DNA from: Thioalbus denitrificans
Lineage (GTDB): Bacteria > Pseudomonadota > Gammaproteobacteria > DSM-26407
Direction: 5' to 3'
Assembly (NCBI RefSeq): GCF_003337735.1
Contig: NZ_QPJY01000007.1
Span: forward strand, 62,001-126,000
DNA length: 64,000 nucleotides
The translations under genes and the position numbers were made by a program. The notes beneath the pieces are model-generated. The model ran no database searches. It saw nothing but the letters and a program-made list of their open reading frames with translations, and was not told the origin of the DNA. Positions 25,225-37,262 of this stretch are shown in pieces (positions within the stretch are counted from its first letter, which is position 1; each line of letters opens with the position of its first letter).

Positions 25225-26742
25225 ATGACGGATCTACCGCTTCTGAGTCTGCTCGTCTGGGCGCCCGTGGTGGGCGGCGCACTGGTGCTCGCCACCGGTG
25301 GCGACCGCAACGCGCTGGCGGCGCGAACCGTGGCCCTGCTGGCCGCGGTCGGCGTGCTGCTGCTGTGCGTACCCCTGTGGACCGGCTTCTCCACCGGCAC
25401 GGCCGAGATGCAGTTCGTGGAACGGCACGCCTGGATCCCCGCCTTCAACGTGGAGTACTACCTGGGCGTGGACGGCATCTCCATGCCTCTCATCGTGCTC
25501 ACCAGCTTCACCACCGTACTGGTGGTCATCGCCGGCTGGGAGGTGATCCAGGAGCGGGTGGCCCAGTACCTCGCGGCCTTCCTGATCATGGAAGGGCTGA
25601 TGAACGGCGTGTTCGCCGCCCTCGACGGCATCCTCTTCTACGTCTTCTGGGAGGCGATGCTGATCCCGATGTTCCTCATCATCGGCATCTGGGGCGGCCC
25701 GCGGCGCATCTACGCCACCATCAAGTTCTTCCTCTACACCTTCCTCGGGTCGGTGTTCATGCTGGTGGCGCTGATCTACCTCTACCTGCAGTCCGGCAGC
25801 TTCTCCATCCTCGATTTCCACACGCTGCCGCTCGGCATGACCGCCCAGGTGCTCATCTTCCTGGCGTTCCTGCTCGCCTTCGCGGTCAAGGTGCCCATGT
25901 GGCCGGTGCACACCTGGCTGCCGGACGCCCACGTGGAGGCGCCCACCGGCGGCTCGGTGGTGCTGGCGGCCATCATGCTGAAGATGGGCACCTACGGCTT
26001 CGTGCGCTTCAGCCTGCCCATCACCCCCGATGCCAGCGCCTCGCTCGACGGCCTGATGATCGCCCTGTCCCTGGTGGCGGTGGTCTACATCGGCTTCGTG
26101 GCGCTGGTGCAGGAGGACATGAAGAAGCTCATCGCCTATTCCTCCATCGCCCACATGGGCTTCGTGACCCTCGGCTTCTTCATTCCCTTCACCATCCTGG
26201 CGGCCACCGGCAGCAGCAGCGGCGCGGCCATGGGCATCGAGGGCGCGCTGGTGCAGATGATCTCCCACGGCTTCGTCTCCGGCGCGCTGTTCCTGTGCGT
26301 GGGCGTGATGTACGACCGGCTGCACTCGCGCCAGATCCGCGACTACGGCGGCGTGGCCAACACCATGCCGTCCTTCGCCGCCTTCATGATGCTGTTCGCC
26401 ATGGCCAATGCCGGACTGCCCGGCACCTCGGGCTTCGTGGGCGAGTTCATGGTCATCCTGGCCAGCTTCAAGGCCAATTTCTGGATCGCCTTCCTGGCGG
26501 CGATGACCCTGATCCTGGGCGCCGCCTACACCCTGTGGATGTACAAGCGGGTGCTGTTCGGCGCCGTGGTGCACGAGGGGGTGGCGGCGCTGAAGGACAT
26601 CAACCTGCGCGAGCGCCTGGTGCTGGTGCTGCTGGCCGCGACCGTCCTGGTGGTCGGGTTGTGGCCGGCGCCGCTGCTGGACGTGATGCATGCCTCGGTG
26701 GACAACCTCGTGGTCCACATGATGCAGAGCAAGTTACCCTGA
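25225..26742 (+). CDS. nuoM: NADH-quinone oxidoreductase subunit M
   Basis: NuoM (505 residues) is the second antiporter-like proton channel. Family features include FYVFWEAMLIPMFLIIGIWG (TM5 Glu), FAVKVPMWPVHTWLPDAH (TM7 Lys) and IAYSSIAHMGFVTLG. Its start at 25225 follows a 71-bp gap after nuoL, larger than the other gaps here but without a terminator. Confidence 0.97.
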   Translation: MTDLPLLSLLVWAPVVGGALVLATGGDRNALAARTVALLAAVGVLLLCVPLWTGFSTGTAEMQFVERHAWIPAFNVEYYLGVDGISMPLIVLTSFTTVLVVIAGWEVIQERVAQYLAAFLIMEGLMNGVFAALDGILFYVFWEAMLIPMFLIIGIWGGPRRIYATIKFFLYTFLGSVFMLVALIYLYLQSGSFSILDFHTLPLGMTAQVLIFLAFLLAFAVKVPMWPVHTWLPDAHVEAPTGGSVVLAAIMLKMGTYGFVRFSLPITPDASASLDGLMIALSLVAVVYIGFVALVQEDMKKLIAYSSIAHMGFVTLGFFIPFTILAATGSSSGAAMGIEGALVQMISHGFVSGALFLCVGVMYDRLHSRQIRDYGGVANTMPSFAAFMMLFAMANAGLPGTSGFVGEFMVILASFKANFWIAFLAAMTLILGAAYTLWMYKRVLFGAVVHEGVAALKDINLRERLVLVLLAATVLVVGLWPAPLLDVMHASVDNLVVHMMQSKLP

Positions 26743-26804
26743 GGAACCTGGACGGGGCGCGCATCCCGCGCCCCGTCGCTGGCGTGATGTAACCCGGAGG
26801 TTGC

Positions 26805-28241
26805 ATGAGCTTCGAAGTGCCCCAGTTCAGCCCGGCCCTGCCGGAGATGTTCGTGCTGGCCATGGCCTGCCTGGTCCTGGTGCTGGATCTGTTTCTCAAC
26901 GATCGCACCCGGGTGGTCACCTACCTGCTCTCCCAGGCCACCCTGGTCGGTGCGGCGGTGCTCAGCCTCGGCCAGTACGGCGCCGGGACGGCCGTCACCT
27001 TCAGCGGCATGTTCGTGGCCGACGACGTGGGTCACGTGCTCAAGGCCTTCATCTACCTGACCGTGTTCCTGGCCTTCCTCTACTCCCGCGACTACCTGCG
27101 GGTGCGGGAGCTGCTGCGCGGGGAGTTCTTCGTGCTCGGCCTGTTCGCCGTGCTCGGCATGATGGTGATGATCTCCGCCCGCAACCTGCTGCTGGTGTAC
27201 CTGGGCCTGGAGCTGCTGTCGCTGTCCCTCTACGCGCTGGTGGCCTTCAACCGCGACTCGTCGCGGGCCTCCGAGGCGGCCATGAAGTACTTCGTCACCG
27301 GCGCGCTGGCCTCGGGCATGCTGCTGTACGGCATGTCCATGCTCTACGGCGCCACCGGCAGCCTGGACCTGGCCCAGGTGGCGGAGCGGACCGTGGCCGG
27401 CGAGGGCGGGCTGGTGTTCCAGTTCGGCCTGGTGTTCCTGGTGGTGGGCATCGGTTTCAAGTTCGGGGCGGTGCCGTTCCACATGTGGGTGCCCGATGTC
27501 TACGAGGGCGCGCCCACGCCGGTCACCCTGTTCGTGGGCAGCGCGCCCAAGGTGGCCGCCTTCGCCATGGTGATCCGCCTGCTGGCCGAGGGGCTGGGCG
27601 GGCTGCAGCCCCACTGGGAGGGCCTGCTGGCCGTGCTGGTCATCCTCTCGCTGGCGGTGGGCAACGTGATCGCCATCGCCCAGACCAACCTGAAGCGGAT
27701 GCTGGCCTACTCCACCATCTCCCACATGGGCTTCCTGCTGCTCGGCGTGCTCTCCGGGACCGCGATGGGGTACTCGGCGGCCATGTTCTACGCGGTCACC
27801 TACGCGCTGACGGCGGCCGGCGGGTTCGGCATGATCATCCTGCTCTCCCGCAACGGCTTCGAAGCCGAGCGCCTGGAGGACTTCCGGGGACTGGGGACGC
27901 GCAGTCCCTGGTTCGCCTTCATCATGCTGGTGCTGATGTTCTCCATGGCCGGGGTGCCCCCCACGGTGGGTTTCTACGCCAAGCTGGCGGTGCTGCAGGC
28001 GGCGGTGGGCGTGGACCTGGTCTGGCTGGCCGTCGTGGCGGTGGTGTTCTCCGTCATCGGCGCGTTCTACTACCTGCGGGTGGTGCGGCTGATGTACTTC
28101 GAACCGGCCCAGGACGCCGCGCCGCTGGAGGCCGGCGGCGACCTGCGGCTGGTGATCAGCGCCAACGGGCTGGCGCTGCTGGCGCTGGGTATCTTTCCGG
28201 GCGCCCTGTTCGCCGTCTGCAACAGCGCATTCGGGCTGTGA
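26805..28241 (+). CDS. nuoN: NADH-quinone oxidoreductase subunit N
   Basis: NuoN (478 residues), the last operon gene, is the antiporter-like subunit nearest NuoK. Motifs are [20 protein letters not shown] (TM5 Glu), [19 protein letters not shown] (TM7 Lys) and [23 protein letters not shown] lies six bases before ATG 26805. There is no intrinsic terminator between the stop and the initiator tRNA promoter, so some nuo transcripts may read into the tRNA. Confidence 0.97.
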   Translation: MSFEVPQFSPALPEMFVLAMACLVLVLDLFLNDRTRVVTYLLSQATLVGAAVLSLGQYGAGTAVTFSGMFVADDVGHVLKAFIYLTVFLAFLYSRDYLRVRELLRGEFFVLGLFAVLGMMVMISARNLLLVYLGLELLSLSLYALVAFNRDSSRASEAAMKYFVTGALASGMLLYGMSMLYGATGSLDLAQVAERTVAGEGGLVFQFGLVFLVVGIGFKFGAVPFHMWVPDVYEGAPTPVTLFVGSAPKVAAFAMVIRLLAEGLGGLQPHWEGLLAVLVILSLAVGNVIAIAQTNLKRMLAYSTISHMGFLLLGVLSGTAMGYSAAMFYAVTYALTAAGGFGMIILLSRNGFEAERLEDFRGLGTRSPWFAFIMLVLMFSMAGVPPTVGFYAKLAVLQAAVGVDLVWLAVVAVVFSVIGAFYYLRVVRLMYFEPAQDAAPLEAGGDLRLVISANGLALLALGIFPGALFAVCNSAFGL

Positions 28242-28277
28242 AAAGGGAAATATCTGCCTCCGGGAGGGTCGGAGGGG

Positions 28278-28306
28278 TTGCGCTCCGGCAGGCGTACCAC
28301 TAGAAT
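28278..28306 (+). promoter_or_regulatory. Promoter of initiator tRNA and the rimP-nusA-infB operon
   Basis: A -35 TTGCGC (28278-28283), 17-bp spacer and -10 TAGAAT (28301-28306) lie 13 bases before the mature tRNA 5' end, with a GC-rich discriminator. Spacing and placement are those of a stable-RNA promoter. Confidence 0.75.
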
Positions 28307-28319
28307 ACCAGTCCTCTGA

Positions 28320-28396
28320 TGCGGGGTGGAGCAGTCTGGCAGCTCGTCGGGCTCATAACCCGAAGGTCGCAGGTTCAAATCCTGCCCCCGCTACCA
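28320..28396 (+). tRNA. Initiator tRNA-fMet(CAT)
   Basis: A 77-nt tRNA with anticodon CAT and encoded CCA. The three consecutive G:C pairs in the anticodon stem (TCGGGCTCATAACCCGA) mark it as the initiator. Position 1 is T and position 72 is T, so the top acceptor pair is mismatched (U1:U72), as initiators require for formylation, although the common bacterial pair is C1:A72. The tRNA-fMet-rimP-nusA-infB order is conserved in Gammaproteobacteria (metY in E. coli). Confidence 0.95.
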
Positions 28397-28405
28397 AGGT
28401 TTTGA

Positions 28406-28435
28406 CAAAAAGCCCCTTCAGAGGGGCTTTTTGTT
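28406..28435 (+). terminator. Intrinsic terminator after tRNA-fMet
   Basis: The stem AAAAAGCCCCT pairs with AGGGGCTTTTT around TCAG. It lies ten bases after the tRNA and should terminate much of the transcription, leaving read-through to supply rimP-nusA-infB. Confidence 0.9.
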
Positions 28436-28577
28436 AGGGGTTCCGGAGCCGCCGTCTGGGCGGGCCGGGGCTCCTCAGAATGGCTCCGGCTGGCGGCGGC
28501 GCGCGGGTGACGGTAACCGGCGCAACCCGGCCGCCGGCGGTCAAGCGCCGCTCCCGACGGGGCGGTCTGAACTCAAA

Positions 28578-28602
28578 GTGGGCCTTGTGCCCATTTTTTT
28601 TT
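28578..28602 (+). terminator. Second terminator or attenuator immediately before rimP
   Basis: A short stem TGGGC/GCCCA with loop CTTGT is followed by nine T residues (28594-28602). It ends only 14 bases before the rimP start codon. NusA, encoded downstream, modulates termination, so this may be an attenuator for autoregulation as described for the E. coli metY-nusA leader; here that role is inferred from position. Confidence 0.75.
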
Positions 28603-28616
28603 CCTGGGTGACTGGG

Positions 28617-29075
28617 TTGAGCCGGAAGGCATCCGAACTACAGCGAATCATCGAGCCGACCGTGACCGCCATGGGTTACGAGCTGCTGGGTATCGAGCAC
28701 CTGTCGCAGGGCAGGCGGTCGCTCGTGCGGATCTACATCGACTCCGAGCAGGGGATTACGCTGGACGACTGCGAGGCGGTCAGCCACCAGGTCAGCGGCA
28801 TGCTCGACGTGGAGGATCCCATCCGCGGCCAGTACGCCCTCGAGATCTCCTCCCCGGGGCTCGATCGTCCGCTGTTCAAGCGCGAGCACTACGAGCAGTA
28901 CGTCGGAAACCGGGTGCGCATCCGCATGGCGCTGCCCATCGAGGGGCGGCGGAAGTTCGCCGGCATGCTGGCCGGTGTTCGCGAGGACAAGGTTATCGTC
29001 ATCGACGACGAAGTCGAGTACGAGCTTCCGTTAGCGGGTATCGACAAGGCCAACCTGGTACCCGAGACGACCTGA
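28617..29075 (+). CDS. rimP: Ribosome maturation factor RimP
   Basis: RimP (152 residues from TTG 28617) assists 30S subunit maturation. Conserved blocks are LGYELLGIE-like MGYELLGIEHL, RIYIDSEQGITLDDCEAVS and EISSPGLDRPLFK. The open frame extends upstream to 28431, but that extension crosses the terminator and does not resemble RimP. TTG 28617 gives the usual N-terminus; GTG 28608 is possible. No clear ribosome site precedes either, which may allow feedback control. Confidence 0.92.
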   Translation: MSRKASELQRIIEPTVTAMGYELLGIEHLSQGRRSLVRIYIDSEQGITLDDCEAVSHQVSGMLDVEDPIRGQYALEISSPGLDRPLFKREHYEQYVGNRVRIRMALPIEGRRKFAGMLAGVREDKVIVIDDEVEYELPLAGIDKANLVPETT

Positions 29076-29110
29076 TTTGAGGCCTGCTGAGGCAGATTGA
29101 GGCGGTAGCT

Positions 29111-30616
29111 ATGAGCAAAGAGGTTTTGTTGGTTGTTGAGGCGGTCTCCAACGAGAAGGGCGTCGACAAGGACGTCATCTTCGCGGCGTTGGAGGCGGCG
29201 CTCGCCACGGCCACCAAGAAGCGCCATGGTGGTGACATCGATGTGCGGGTCGCCATCGACCGCAAGACCGGGGACTATCAGACCTTCCGTCGCTGGGAGG
29301 TGGCTGATCCCGCGGTCGAGGCCGAGGAGGGCATCGAGAATCCCGAGGCCCAGCTGTCGCTCGAAGAGGCCCGCCAGCGCGTCCCCGGCATCGAGCCGGG
29401 AGAGTCGGTGGAAGAGCCGATGGAATCCATCGCCTTCGGGCGCATCGCGGCCCAGACCGCCAAGCAGGTCATCGTGCAGAAGGTGCGCGAGGCCGAACGG
29501 GCGCGGGTGGTGGATGCCTTCCAGGACCGCGTGGGCACCCTGGTGATGGGAGTGGTCAAGAAGGCCGAGCGCGGCACCGTGGTGCTGGACCTGGGCAACA
29601 ATGCCGAGGGCTTCATCTCCCGTGAGGACATGATCCCGCGCGAGGCGGTGCGGCCCGGCGATCGCCTGCGCGGTTACCTGTACGACGTCCGCTCCGAACC
29701 CCGGGGGCCGCAGCTGTTCGTCAGCCGCACCCGGCCGGAGATGCTGGTGGAGCTGTTCAAGATCGAGGTGCCCGAGATCGGCGAGGAGCTCATCGAGATC
29801 CGCGGCGCCGCCCGTGATCCCGGCTCCCGGGCCAAGATCGCGGTGAAATCCAACGATCCCCGCATCGATCCGGTGGGCGCCTGCGTGGGCATGCGCGGTT
29901 CGCGGGTGCAGGCCGTTTCCGGCGAGCTGTCCGGCGAGCGGGTGGACATCGTGCTCTGGGACGAGAACCCGGCCCAGTTCGTCATCAACGCCATGTCCCC
30001 GGCGGAAGTGGTGTCCATCGTCGTGGACGAGGACTCCCACGCCATGGATGTGGCGGTGGCCGAAGAGCAGCTGTCCCAGGCCATCGGCCGCAGCGGGCAG
30101 AATGTCCGCCTGGCGAGCGAACTCACCGGCTGGGTCCTGAACGTCATGAGCGTCGAGCAGGCCGAGGCCAAGAGCGAAAGCGAGGCCGCGGCGCTGGTCA
30201 GGAATTTCATGGACCAGCTTGATGTGGATGAGGAAGTGGCTACCATCCTCGCCCAGGAGGGATTCTCCACGCTCGAGGAAGTGGCCTATGTACCCATCAA
30301 CGAGATGATGGAGATCGAGGAATTCAACGAGGATATCGTCAACGAACTGCGCAACCGTGCCCGTGACGTCCTGCTCACCCAGGCCATCGTCTCCGAGGAG
30401 CAGCTGGAGTCCACCGAGCCGGCCGAGGACCTGCTGGCGATGGAGGGCATGGATCGTCATCTCGCCTATCTGCTGGCCAGTCGCGGCATTGTCACCATGG
30501 ACGACCTGGCGGAGCAGTCGGTGGACGAGTTGCTCGACATCGAGGGCATGGATGCAGAGCGCGCCGCCAGCCTCATCATGACCGCGCGCGCCCCCTGGTT
30601 TGCCGACGAGCAGTAA
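29111..30616 (+). CDS. nusA: Transcription termination/antitermination factor NusA
   Basis: NusA (501 residues) binds RNA polymerase and RNA to control pausing, termination and antitermination. Order: N-terminal polymerase-binding domain (1-~130), S1 domain (~135-200, [19 protein letters not shown]), KH1 and KH2 (~230-345, with [15 protein letters not shown] and [15 protein letters not shown]) and two acidic repeats (~360-500, [12 protein letters not shown] and [19 protein letters not shown]). Full length as in Gammaproteobacteria. It lies between rimP and infB, the conserved operon. Confidence 0.98.
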   Translation: MSKEVLLVVEAVSNEKGVDKDVIFAALEAALATATKKRHGGDIDVRVAIDRKTGDYQTFRRWEVADPAVEAEEGIENPEAQLSLEEARQRVPGIEPGESVEEPMESIAFGRIAAQTAKQVIVQKVREAERARVVDAFQDRVGTLVMGVVKKAERGTVVLDLGNNAEGFISREDMIPREAVRPGDRLRGYLYDVRSEPRGPQLFVSRTRPEMLVELFKIEVPEIGEELIEIRGAARDPGSRAKIAVKSNDPRIDPVGACVGMRGSRVQAVSGELSGERVDIVLWDENPAQFVINAMSPAEVVSIVVDEDSHAMDVAVAEEQLSQAIGRSGQNVRLASELTGWVLNVMSVEQAEAKSESEAAALVRNFMDQLDVDEEVATILAQEGFSTLEEVAYVPINEMMEIEEFNEDIVNELRNRARDVLLTQAIVSEEQLESTEPAEDLLAMEGMDRHLAYLLASRGIVTMDDLAEQSVDELLDIEGMDAERAASLIMTARAPWFADEQ

Positions 30617-30659
30617 CGTCGAAGATGCGCACCTGTCTTGGGCGCGGGAGAAGTTGAAT

Positions 30660-33296
30660 ATGTCAGAAGTCACCGTCAAGCAGTTGGCTGAGGTCGTGGG
30701 CGTTCCTGTCGACCGGCTGCTCACGCAGCTGGACGAAGCGGGCGTCCAGGTCGCTGGGCCCGAAGCATCCGTCAGCGACGAGGAAAAGCAAAAGCTGCTC
30801 ACCTACCTGAAGCGCAACCACGGTGAAGCCGCGGCAGAACCCAGGAAAATCACCCTCAAGCGCCGCGAGGTGAGCGAGCTCAAGATCGCCAGCGGGCAGG
30901 GCCGTGAACGCACGACCAAGACCGTGGCGGTGGAGGTGCGCAAGAAGCGCACCTACGTGAAGCGCAGCGTGGTCCAGGCCATGGAGGCCGAGCAGCTGGC
31001 CGAGGTGACCGCAGAGCGCGAGCGCCGCGAATCCGAGGAGCGGGCGGTATTCGAAGGCGCCCAGCGCCGCCGCGAGGATGAGGCGGCCCGTCTGCAGGCC
31101 GAGGAGGAGGCCCGTCTCAAGGCCGAGGAGGAGGCCCGCCAGAAAGCCGAGGAGGAGGCCCGCCTCAAGGCCGAGGAGGAGGCCCGCCAGAAAGCCGAGG
31201 AGGAGGCCCGCCAGAAAGCCGAGGAGGAGGCCCGCCTCAAGGCCGAGGAAGCCGCCCGGCTGAAGACCGGCGCGGCCGCGCCGGCGCCGGCGCCGGCGGA
31301 AAAGCCGGTACGCAAGGGCGAGGAGGAGAAGCCCCGGCGCAAGGCCGAGGCGGAGAAGCCCGCGCGCAAGGCGGAAGAGGGTCGCGGCGCACGGCGCGGC
31401 CGCGCCGGCAAGGCGACCGGCGGCTGGGACGAGCTGCATGTCGCGCCGGGCAAGACCGGACGGCGTGGCCGGGGCAAGCCGAGCCGGGGCCGTCCCTCAA
31501 CCCTGGAGACCCGGGGCGGCTTCTCCATGCCCACCCAGCCGGTGGTGCGCGAGGTGACCATCCCCGAGACCATCACCGTGGCCGAACTGGCCCAGAAGAT
31601 GTCGGTGAAGGCCGCTGACCTGATCAAGACCCTGATGAAGATGGGGGCCATGGCCACCATCAACCAGGTGATCGACCAGGAGACCGCCGTGCTCGTGGTG
31701 GAGGAGATGGGCCATACCGCCAAGCTGCTCCGGGAGAATGCCCTGGAGCAGGAGGTGGTGGCCGCCGCCGAGGCCAAGGGCGAGGAGTCCCCGCGCGCCC
31801 CGGTGGTGACCATCATGGGTCACGTGGACCATGGCAAGACATCCCTGCTGGACTACATCCGCCGCACCCGTGTTGCGGCGGGCGAGGCCGGCGGCATCAC
31901 CCAGCACATCGGCGCCTACCACGTGGAGACCGAGAAGGGCGTCATCACCTTCCTGGACACCCCGGGCCACGAGGCCTTCACGGCCATGCGCGCCCGCGGC
32001 GCCAAGGCCACCGACATCGTCATCCTGGTGGTGGCGGCGGATGACGGCGTGATGCCGCAGACCGTCGAGGCCGTCCAGCACGCCAAGGCCGGCGGTGTGC
32101 CGCTGGTGGTGGCGGTGAACAAGATCGACAAGCCGGAAGCGGACCCCGACCGGGTCAAGAACGAACTGACCGCCAAGGACGTGATTCCCGAGGAGTGGGG
32201 CGGCGACACCATGTTCGTGGAGGTCTCGGCCAAGACCGGTGACGGTGTTGACGCACTGCTGGACGCCATTCTGCTGCAGGCCGAGGTGCTGGAGCTGACC
32301 GCCGTGGCGGACGGTCCGGCCAAGGGCGTGGTGATCGAGTCGCGCCTGGACAAGGGGCGCGGTCCGGTGGCCAGCATCCTGGTGCAGAGCGGCACCCTGC
32401 GCAAGGGTGACGTGCTGCTCTCGGGACAGGAGTACGGACGTGTCCGCGCCATGCTCGACGAGGCCGGCAACATGGTCAACGAAGTGGGACCGTCCATGCC
32501 GGTCGAGGTCCTCGGCCTGTCCGGCGCGCCCAATGCCGGTGACGAGGCGGTGGTGGTGGCCGACGAGCGCAAGGCGCGCGAGGTGGCCCTGTTCCGCCAG
32601 GGCAAATTCCGCGAGGTGAAGCTCGCCCGCCAGCAGGCGGCCAAGCTCGAGAACGTCTTCGAGCAGATGGAGGAGGGCCGGATCGCCAGCCTCAACATCG
32701 TGCTCAAGGCCGACGTGCAGGGTTCGGTGGAGGCGCTCAACGATGCGCTCACCAAGCTCTCCACCGGCGAGGTGAAGGTCACCATCGTGGCCAGCGGCGT
32801 GGGCGGCATCACCGAGTCCGACGTCAACCTGGCGGTGGCCTCCGAGGCCATCCTCGTGGGCTTCAATGTGCGCGCCAACGCCCAGGCCAAGCGCCTGGTG
32901 GAAGAGCAGGGTGTGGATCTCCACTACTACAGCGTCATCTACGACGTGGTGGACGAGGTCAAGAAGGCCCTGACCGGCATGCTGGCGCCCGAGTTCAAGG
33001 AGCAGATCATCGGCCTGGCCGAGGTGCGCGACGTGTTCCGCTCGCCGAAGTTCGGCGCCATCGCCGGCTGCATGGTGGTTGAGGGTGTGGTGAAGCGCAA
33101 CAACCCCATCCGCGTGCTGCGCGACAACGTGGTGATCTACGAGGGCGAGCTGGAGTCGCTGCGCCGCTTCAAGGATGACGTCGGCGAGGTGCGCAACGGC
33201 ATGGAGTGCGGCATCGGCGTGAAGAACTACAACGATGTGCGCGCGGGCGATCACATCGAGGTCTACGAACGCGTCAAGGTTGAGCGTACGCTCTGA
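30660..33296 (+). CDS. infB: Translation initiation factor IF-2
   Basis: IF-2 (878 residues) is the GTPase that places fMet-tRNA on the 30S subunit. Residues 1-55 are the first IF2N domain and ~60-300 a charged linker with a coiled-coil repeat array; a second IF2N ([17 protein letters not shown]) comes before the GTPase domain near residue 380, with G1 [10 protein letters not shown]3 DTPGHEAF and G4 NKID. Domains II-IV follow, ending in [23 protein letters not shown] 30660 is used; the frame opens earlier at 30600, inside nusA, without a better start. See the 24-bp repeat entry. Confidence 0.97.
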   Translation: MSEVTVKQLAEVVGVPVDRLLTQLDEAGVQVAGPEASVSDEEKQKLLTYLKRNHGEAAAEPRKITLKRREVSELKIASGQGRERTTKTVAVEVRKKRTYVKRSVVQAMEAEQLAEVTAERERRESEERAVFEGAQRRREDEAARLQAEEEARLKAEEEARQKAEEEARLKAEEEARQKAEEEARQKAEEEARLKAEEAARLKTGAAAPAPAPAEKPVRKGEEEKPRRKAEAEKPARKAEEGRGARRGRAGKATGGWDELHVAPGKTGRRGRGKPSRGRPSTLETRGGFSMPTQPVVREVTIPETITVAELAQKMSVKAADLIKTLMKMGAMATINQVIDQETAVLVVEEMGHTAKLLRENALEQEVVAAAEAKGEESPRAPVVTIMGHVDHGKTSLLDYIRRTRVAAGEAGGITQHIGAYHVETEKGVITFLDTPGHEAFTAMRARGAKATDIVILVVAADDGVMPQTVEAVQHAKAGGVPLVVAVNKIDKPEADPDRVKNELTAKDVIPEEWGGDTMFVEVSAKTGDGVDALLDAILLQAEVLELTAVADGPAKGVVIESRLDKGRGPVASILVQSGTLRKGDVLLSGQEYGRVRAMLDEAGNMVNEVGPSMPVEVLGLSGAPNAGDEAVVVADERKAREVALFRQGKFREVKLARQQAAKLENVFEQMEEGRIASLNIVLKADVQGSVEALNDALTKLSTGEVKVTIVASGVGGITESDVNLAVASEAILVGFNVRANAQAKRLVEEQGVDLHYYSVIYDVVDEVKKALTGMLAPEFKEQIIGLAEVRDVFRSPKFGAIAGCMVVEGVVKRNNPIRVLRDNVVIYEGELESLRRFKDDVGEVRNGMECGIGVKNYNDVRAGDHIEVYERVKVERTL
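31101..31268 (+). repeat. 24-bp tandem repeat array inside infB
   Basis: Six almost identical 24-bp units (31101-31244) and a diverged seventh encode the octapeptides EEEARLKA or EEEARQKA, in order L-Q-L-Q-Q-L, at residues 148-203. They form a charged helical linker. The repeats are close to identical at DNA level, so copy number may vary by slippage; the in-frame unit length keeps IF-2 intact. Confidence 0.95.
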
Positions 33297-33322
33297 CGCC
33301 GCTGCGCGGATACTGCAACGAC

Positions 33323-33703
33323 ATGCCGAGAGATTTCAGTCGTACGCGCCGGGTCGCGGACGTGATCCAGCGGGAGCTCGCGCAGATCATTCCGCGCGAG
33401 CTGGAGGACCCCCACCTGGGCATGGTCACCATCACCGCCGTCGAGGTGAGCCGTGATCTTTCCCACGCCAAGGTCTTCGTCACCTTCATGGATGCGGCGG
33501 AGAAGGTCCAGGAACACCTGCGCGCGCTCAACCGCGCCGGTGGCTACCTGCGCCACCTGCTGGCGCGCGAGGTGAAATTCCGCACCACGCCGGAGCTGCA
33601 TTTCGTCCACGATGTTTCAGTCGAGCGGGGCGTGCGGCTGAGCGCGCTCATCGATGCCGCCGTGGCGGCCGACCGGCGCTCGAGCGGAGATGAGGAAGAG
33701 TGA
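33323..33703 (+). CDS. rbfA: Ribosome-binding factor A
   Basis: RbfA (126 residues) is a KH-fold protein needed for 16S 5'-end maturation and cold growth. Typical stretches are RVADVIQRELAQIIPRELEDP, VTITAVEVSRDLSHAKVFVTF and LLAREVKFRTTPELHFVHD. It overlaps truB by four bases, so the two are translationally coupled, downstream of infB in the classic order. Confidence 0.97.
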   Translation: MPRDFSRTRRVADVIQRELAQIIPRELEDPHLGMVTITAVEVSRDLSHAKVFVTFMDAAEKVQEHLRALNRAGGYLRHLLAREVKFRTTPELHFVHDVSVERGVRLSALIDAAVAADRRSSGDEEE

Positions 33704-34620
33704 GTCGACGTCACAAGCGCGGACGGGATGTGAACGGCATCCTGCTGCTGGACAAGTCCACGGGCATGACCTCCAACGCCGCACTGCAGGAGGTCAAGCG
33801 ACTGTACGGGGCCCGCAAGGCGGGTCACACGGGCAGCCTCGATCCCCTGGCCTCGGGCCTGCTGCCCGTGTGCTTCGGTGAGGCAACCAAGTTTTCCCGC
33901 TTCCTGCTGGAGGCGGACAAGTACTACCGGGTCACCGGCAAGCTCGGGGTGCGAACCGCGAGCGGCGATGCCGAGGGCGAGGTGGTTGAGACCCGGCCGG
34001 TGCCGGAGTTGGCCGAGACGGCCCTGCGCGAGGTTCTGGAGCGATTCACCGGTTCCATCGAACAGGTTCCGTCCATGTATTCGGCCATCAAGCACCAGGG
34101 CCAGCCGCTGTACAAGCTGGCCCACAAGGGTCTGGAAGTGGAGCGCCAGCCACGGAGCGTGATCATTCACGAGCTGGAGCTGCTGCGCTTCGAGGGTGAC
34201 GAGCTGGAGCTCGAAATCCGTTGTACCAAGGGCACCTATGTCCGCACCCTGGTGGAGGACATCGGCGAGGCGCTCGGTTGCGGGGCTCATGTCATCGTCC
34301 TGCGCCGGCTCGGGGCCGGTCCCTACGAGGGCCAGCCCATGTACACCCTGGAACAGCTGCGCGAGATGGCGCTCGATGGCGGGACGGAGGCGCTCGACGG
34401 GCTCCTGCTGCCCCTGGAGAGCTCCACCAGCCACTGGCCCGAGGTGCGCCTTTCCGAGGCGGCGGCCTTCTACCTGCGTCAGGGACAGCCGGTCATCGTG
34501 CCCCGCGCGCCTACCCATGGCTGGGTGAGGCTCTACGGGGCGGACAGCGGCTTTCTCGGTGTCGGGGAGATTCTCGACGACGGCCGGGTGGCGCCGCGGC
34601 GCCTGATCCAGGAGGGCTAG
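33700..34620 (+). CDS. truB: tRNA pseudouridine-55 synthase TruB
   Basis: TruB (306 residues) makes pseudouridine 55 in the T loop of tRNAs. The catalytic Asp48 is in GHTGSLDPLASGLL, and the further motifs YYRVTGKLGVRTASGD and RCTKGTYVRTLVEDIG are present. The C-terminal ~80 residues are the TruB-specific extension. It starts with GTG inside the rbfA stop (GTGA overlap). Confidence 0.97.
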   Translation: MSRRHKRGRDVNGILLLDKSTGMTSNAALQEVKRLYGARKAGHTGSLDPLASGLLPVCFGEATKFSRFLLEADKYYRVTGKLGVRTASGDAEGEVVETRPVPELAETALREVLERFTGSIEQVPSMYSAIKHQGQPLYKLAHKGLEVERQPRSVIIHELELLRFEGDELELEIRCTKGTYVRTLVEDIGEALGCGAHVIVLRRLGAGPYEGQPMYTLEQLREMALDGGTEALDGLLLPLESSTSHWPEVRLSEAAAFYLRQGQPVIVPRAPTHGWVRLYGADSGFLGVGEILDDGRVAPRRLIQEG

Positions 34621-34691
34621 CGGCCGAACGGAACCCGGGACCGAAGGTCCGGTACCGGGAGGCGGCCATGCCCCGGGTTATGGTATTGATC

Positions 34692-34721
34692 TTGTTACGT
34701 TCAACGGGGGCCGGTTAGAAT
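34692..34721 (+). promoter_or_regulatory. Probable promoter of rpsO-pnp
   Basis: A -35 TTGTTA (34692-34697), 18-bp spacer and -10 TAGAAT (34716-34721) lie 48 bases before rpsO. The -10 hexamer equals that of the tRNA-fMet promoter upstream. rpsO commonly has its own promoter. Confidence 0.65.
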
Positions 34722-34769
34722 ACCCGGCTCTGATTGCTTTACTGAATCGCATGTTAGGAGTGAACACCC

Positions 34770-35039
34770 ATGTCTCTGAGCAGCCCGAACAAGGCGCAGG
34801 TCGTCGAGAAGTATCAGCGCGCGCCTGGTGATACCGGTTCTCCCGAGGTCCAGGTGGCCCTGCTGTCGGCCCAGATCGACCACCTTACCGGCCATTTCAA
34901 GACCCACATCCACGACTTCCACTCCCGCCAGGGCCTGCTGCGCATGGTCAGCCGCCGCCGCAAGCTGCTGGACTATCTGAAGCGGAAGGATGTCGAACGC
35001 TACCGTGAGCTCATCTCCAGCCTCGGCCTGCGCCGCTGA
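34770..35039 (+). CDS. rpsO: 30S ribosomal protein S15
   Basis: S15 (89 residues) binds the 16S three-way junction and forms bridge B4. The family sequence is clear: [19 protein letters not shown] and [19 protein letters not shown]. Its start has TTAGGAGT about eight bases upstream. pnp follows after 43 bases, the conserved rpsO-pnp pair. Confidence 0.98.
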   Translation: MSLSSPNKAQVVEKYQRAPGDTGSPEVQVALLSAQIDHLTGHFKTHIHDFHSRQGLLRMVSRRRKLLDYLKRKDVERYRELISSLGLRR

Positions 35040-35082
35040 GTCAGAAGAAACACGGCCTTCACGCAGCTTAAAGGAATTTCCT

Positions 35083-37173
<2,091 letters not shown>

Positions 37174-37195
37174 CGCCGTTCCGCAACGGACCCGG

Positions 37196-37222
37196 AAGGG
37201 GGGCGCAAGCCCCCCTTTTTTG
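37196..37222 (+). terminator. Intrinsic terminator after pnp
   Basis: The stem GGGGGGC/GCCCCCC with loop GCAA is followed by six T residues, 22 bases after the pnp stop. It ends the rpsO-pnp transcript. Confidence 0.95.
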
Positions 37223-37262
37223 TGCCCGCGTGAAAGCCTGTGCTCCGGGTAGAAAGAAAAAG

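Noticed and set aside
28431-28616. Long N-terminal extension of rimP
   Set aside because: It crosses a T9 terminator hairpin and has no RimP similarity; the family N-terminus begins at the TTG near 28617.
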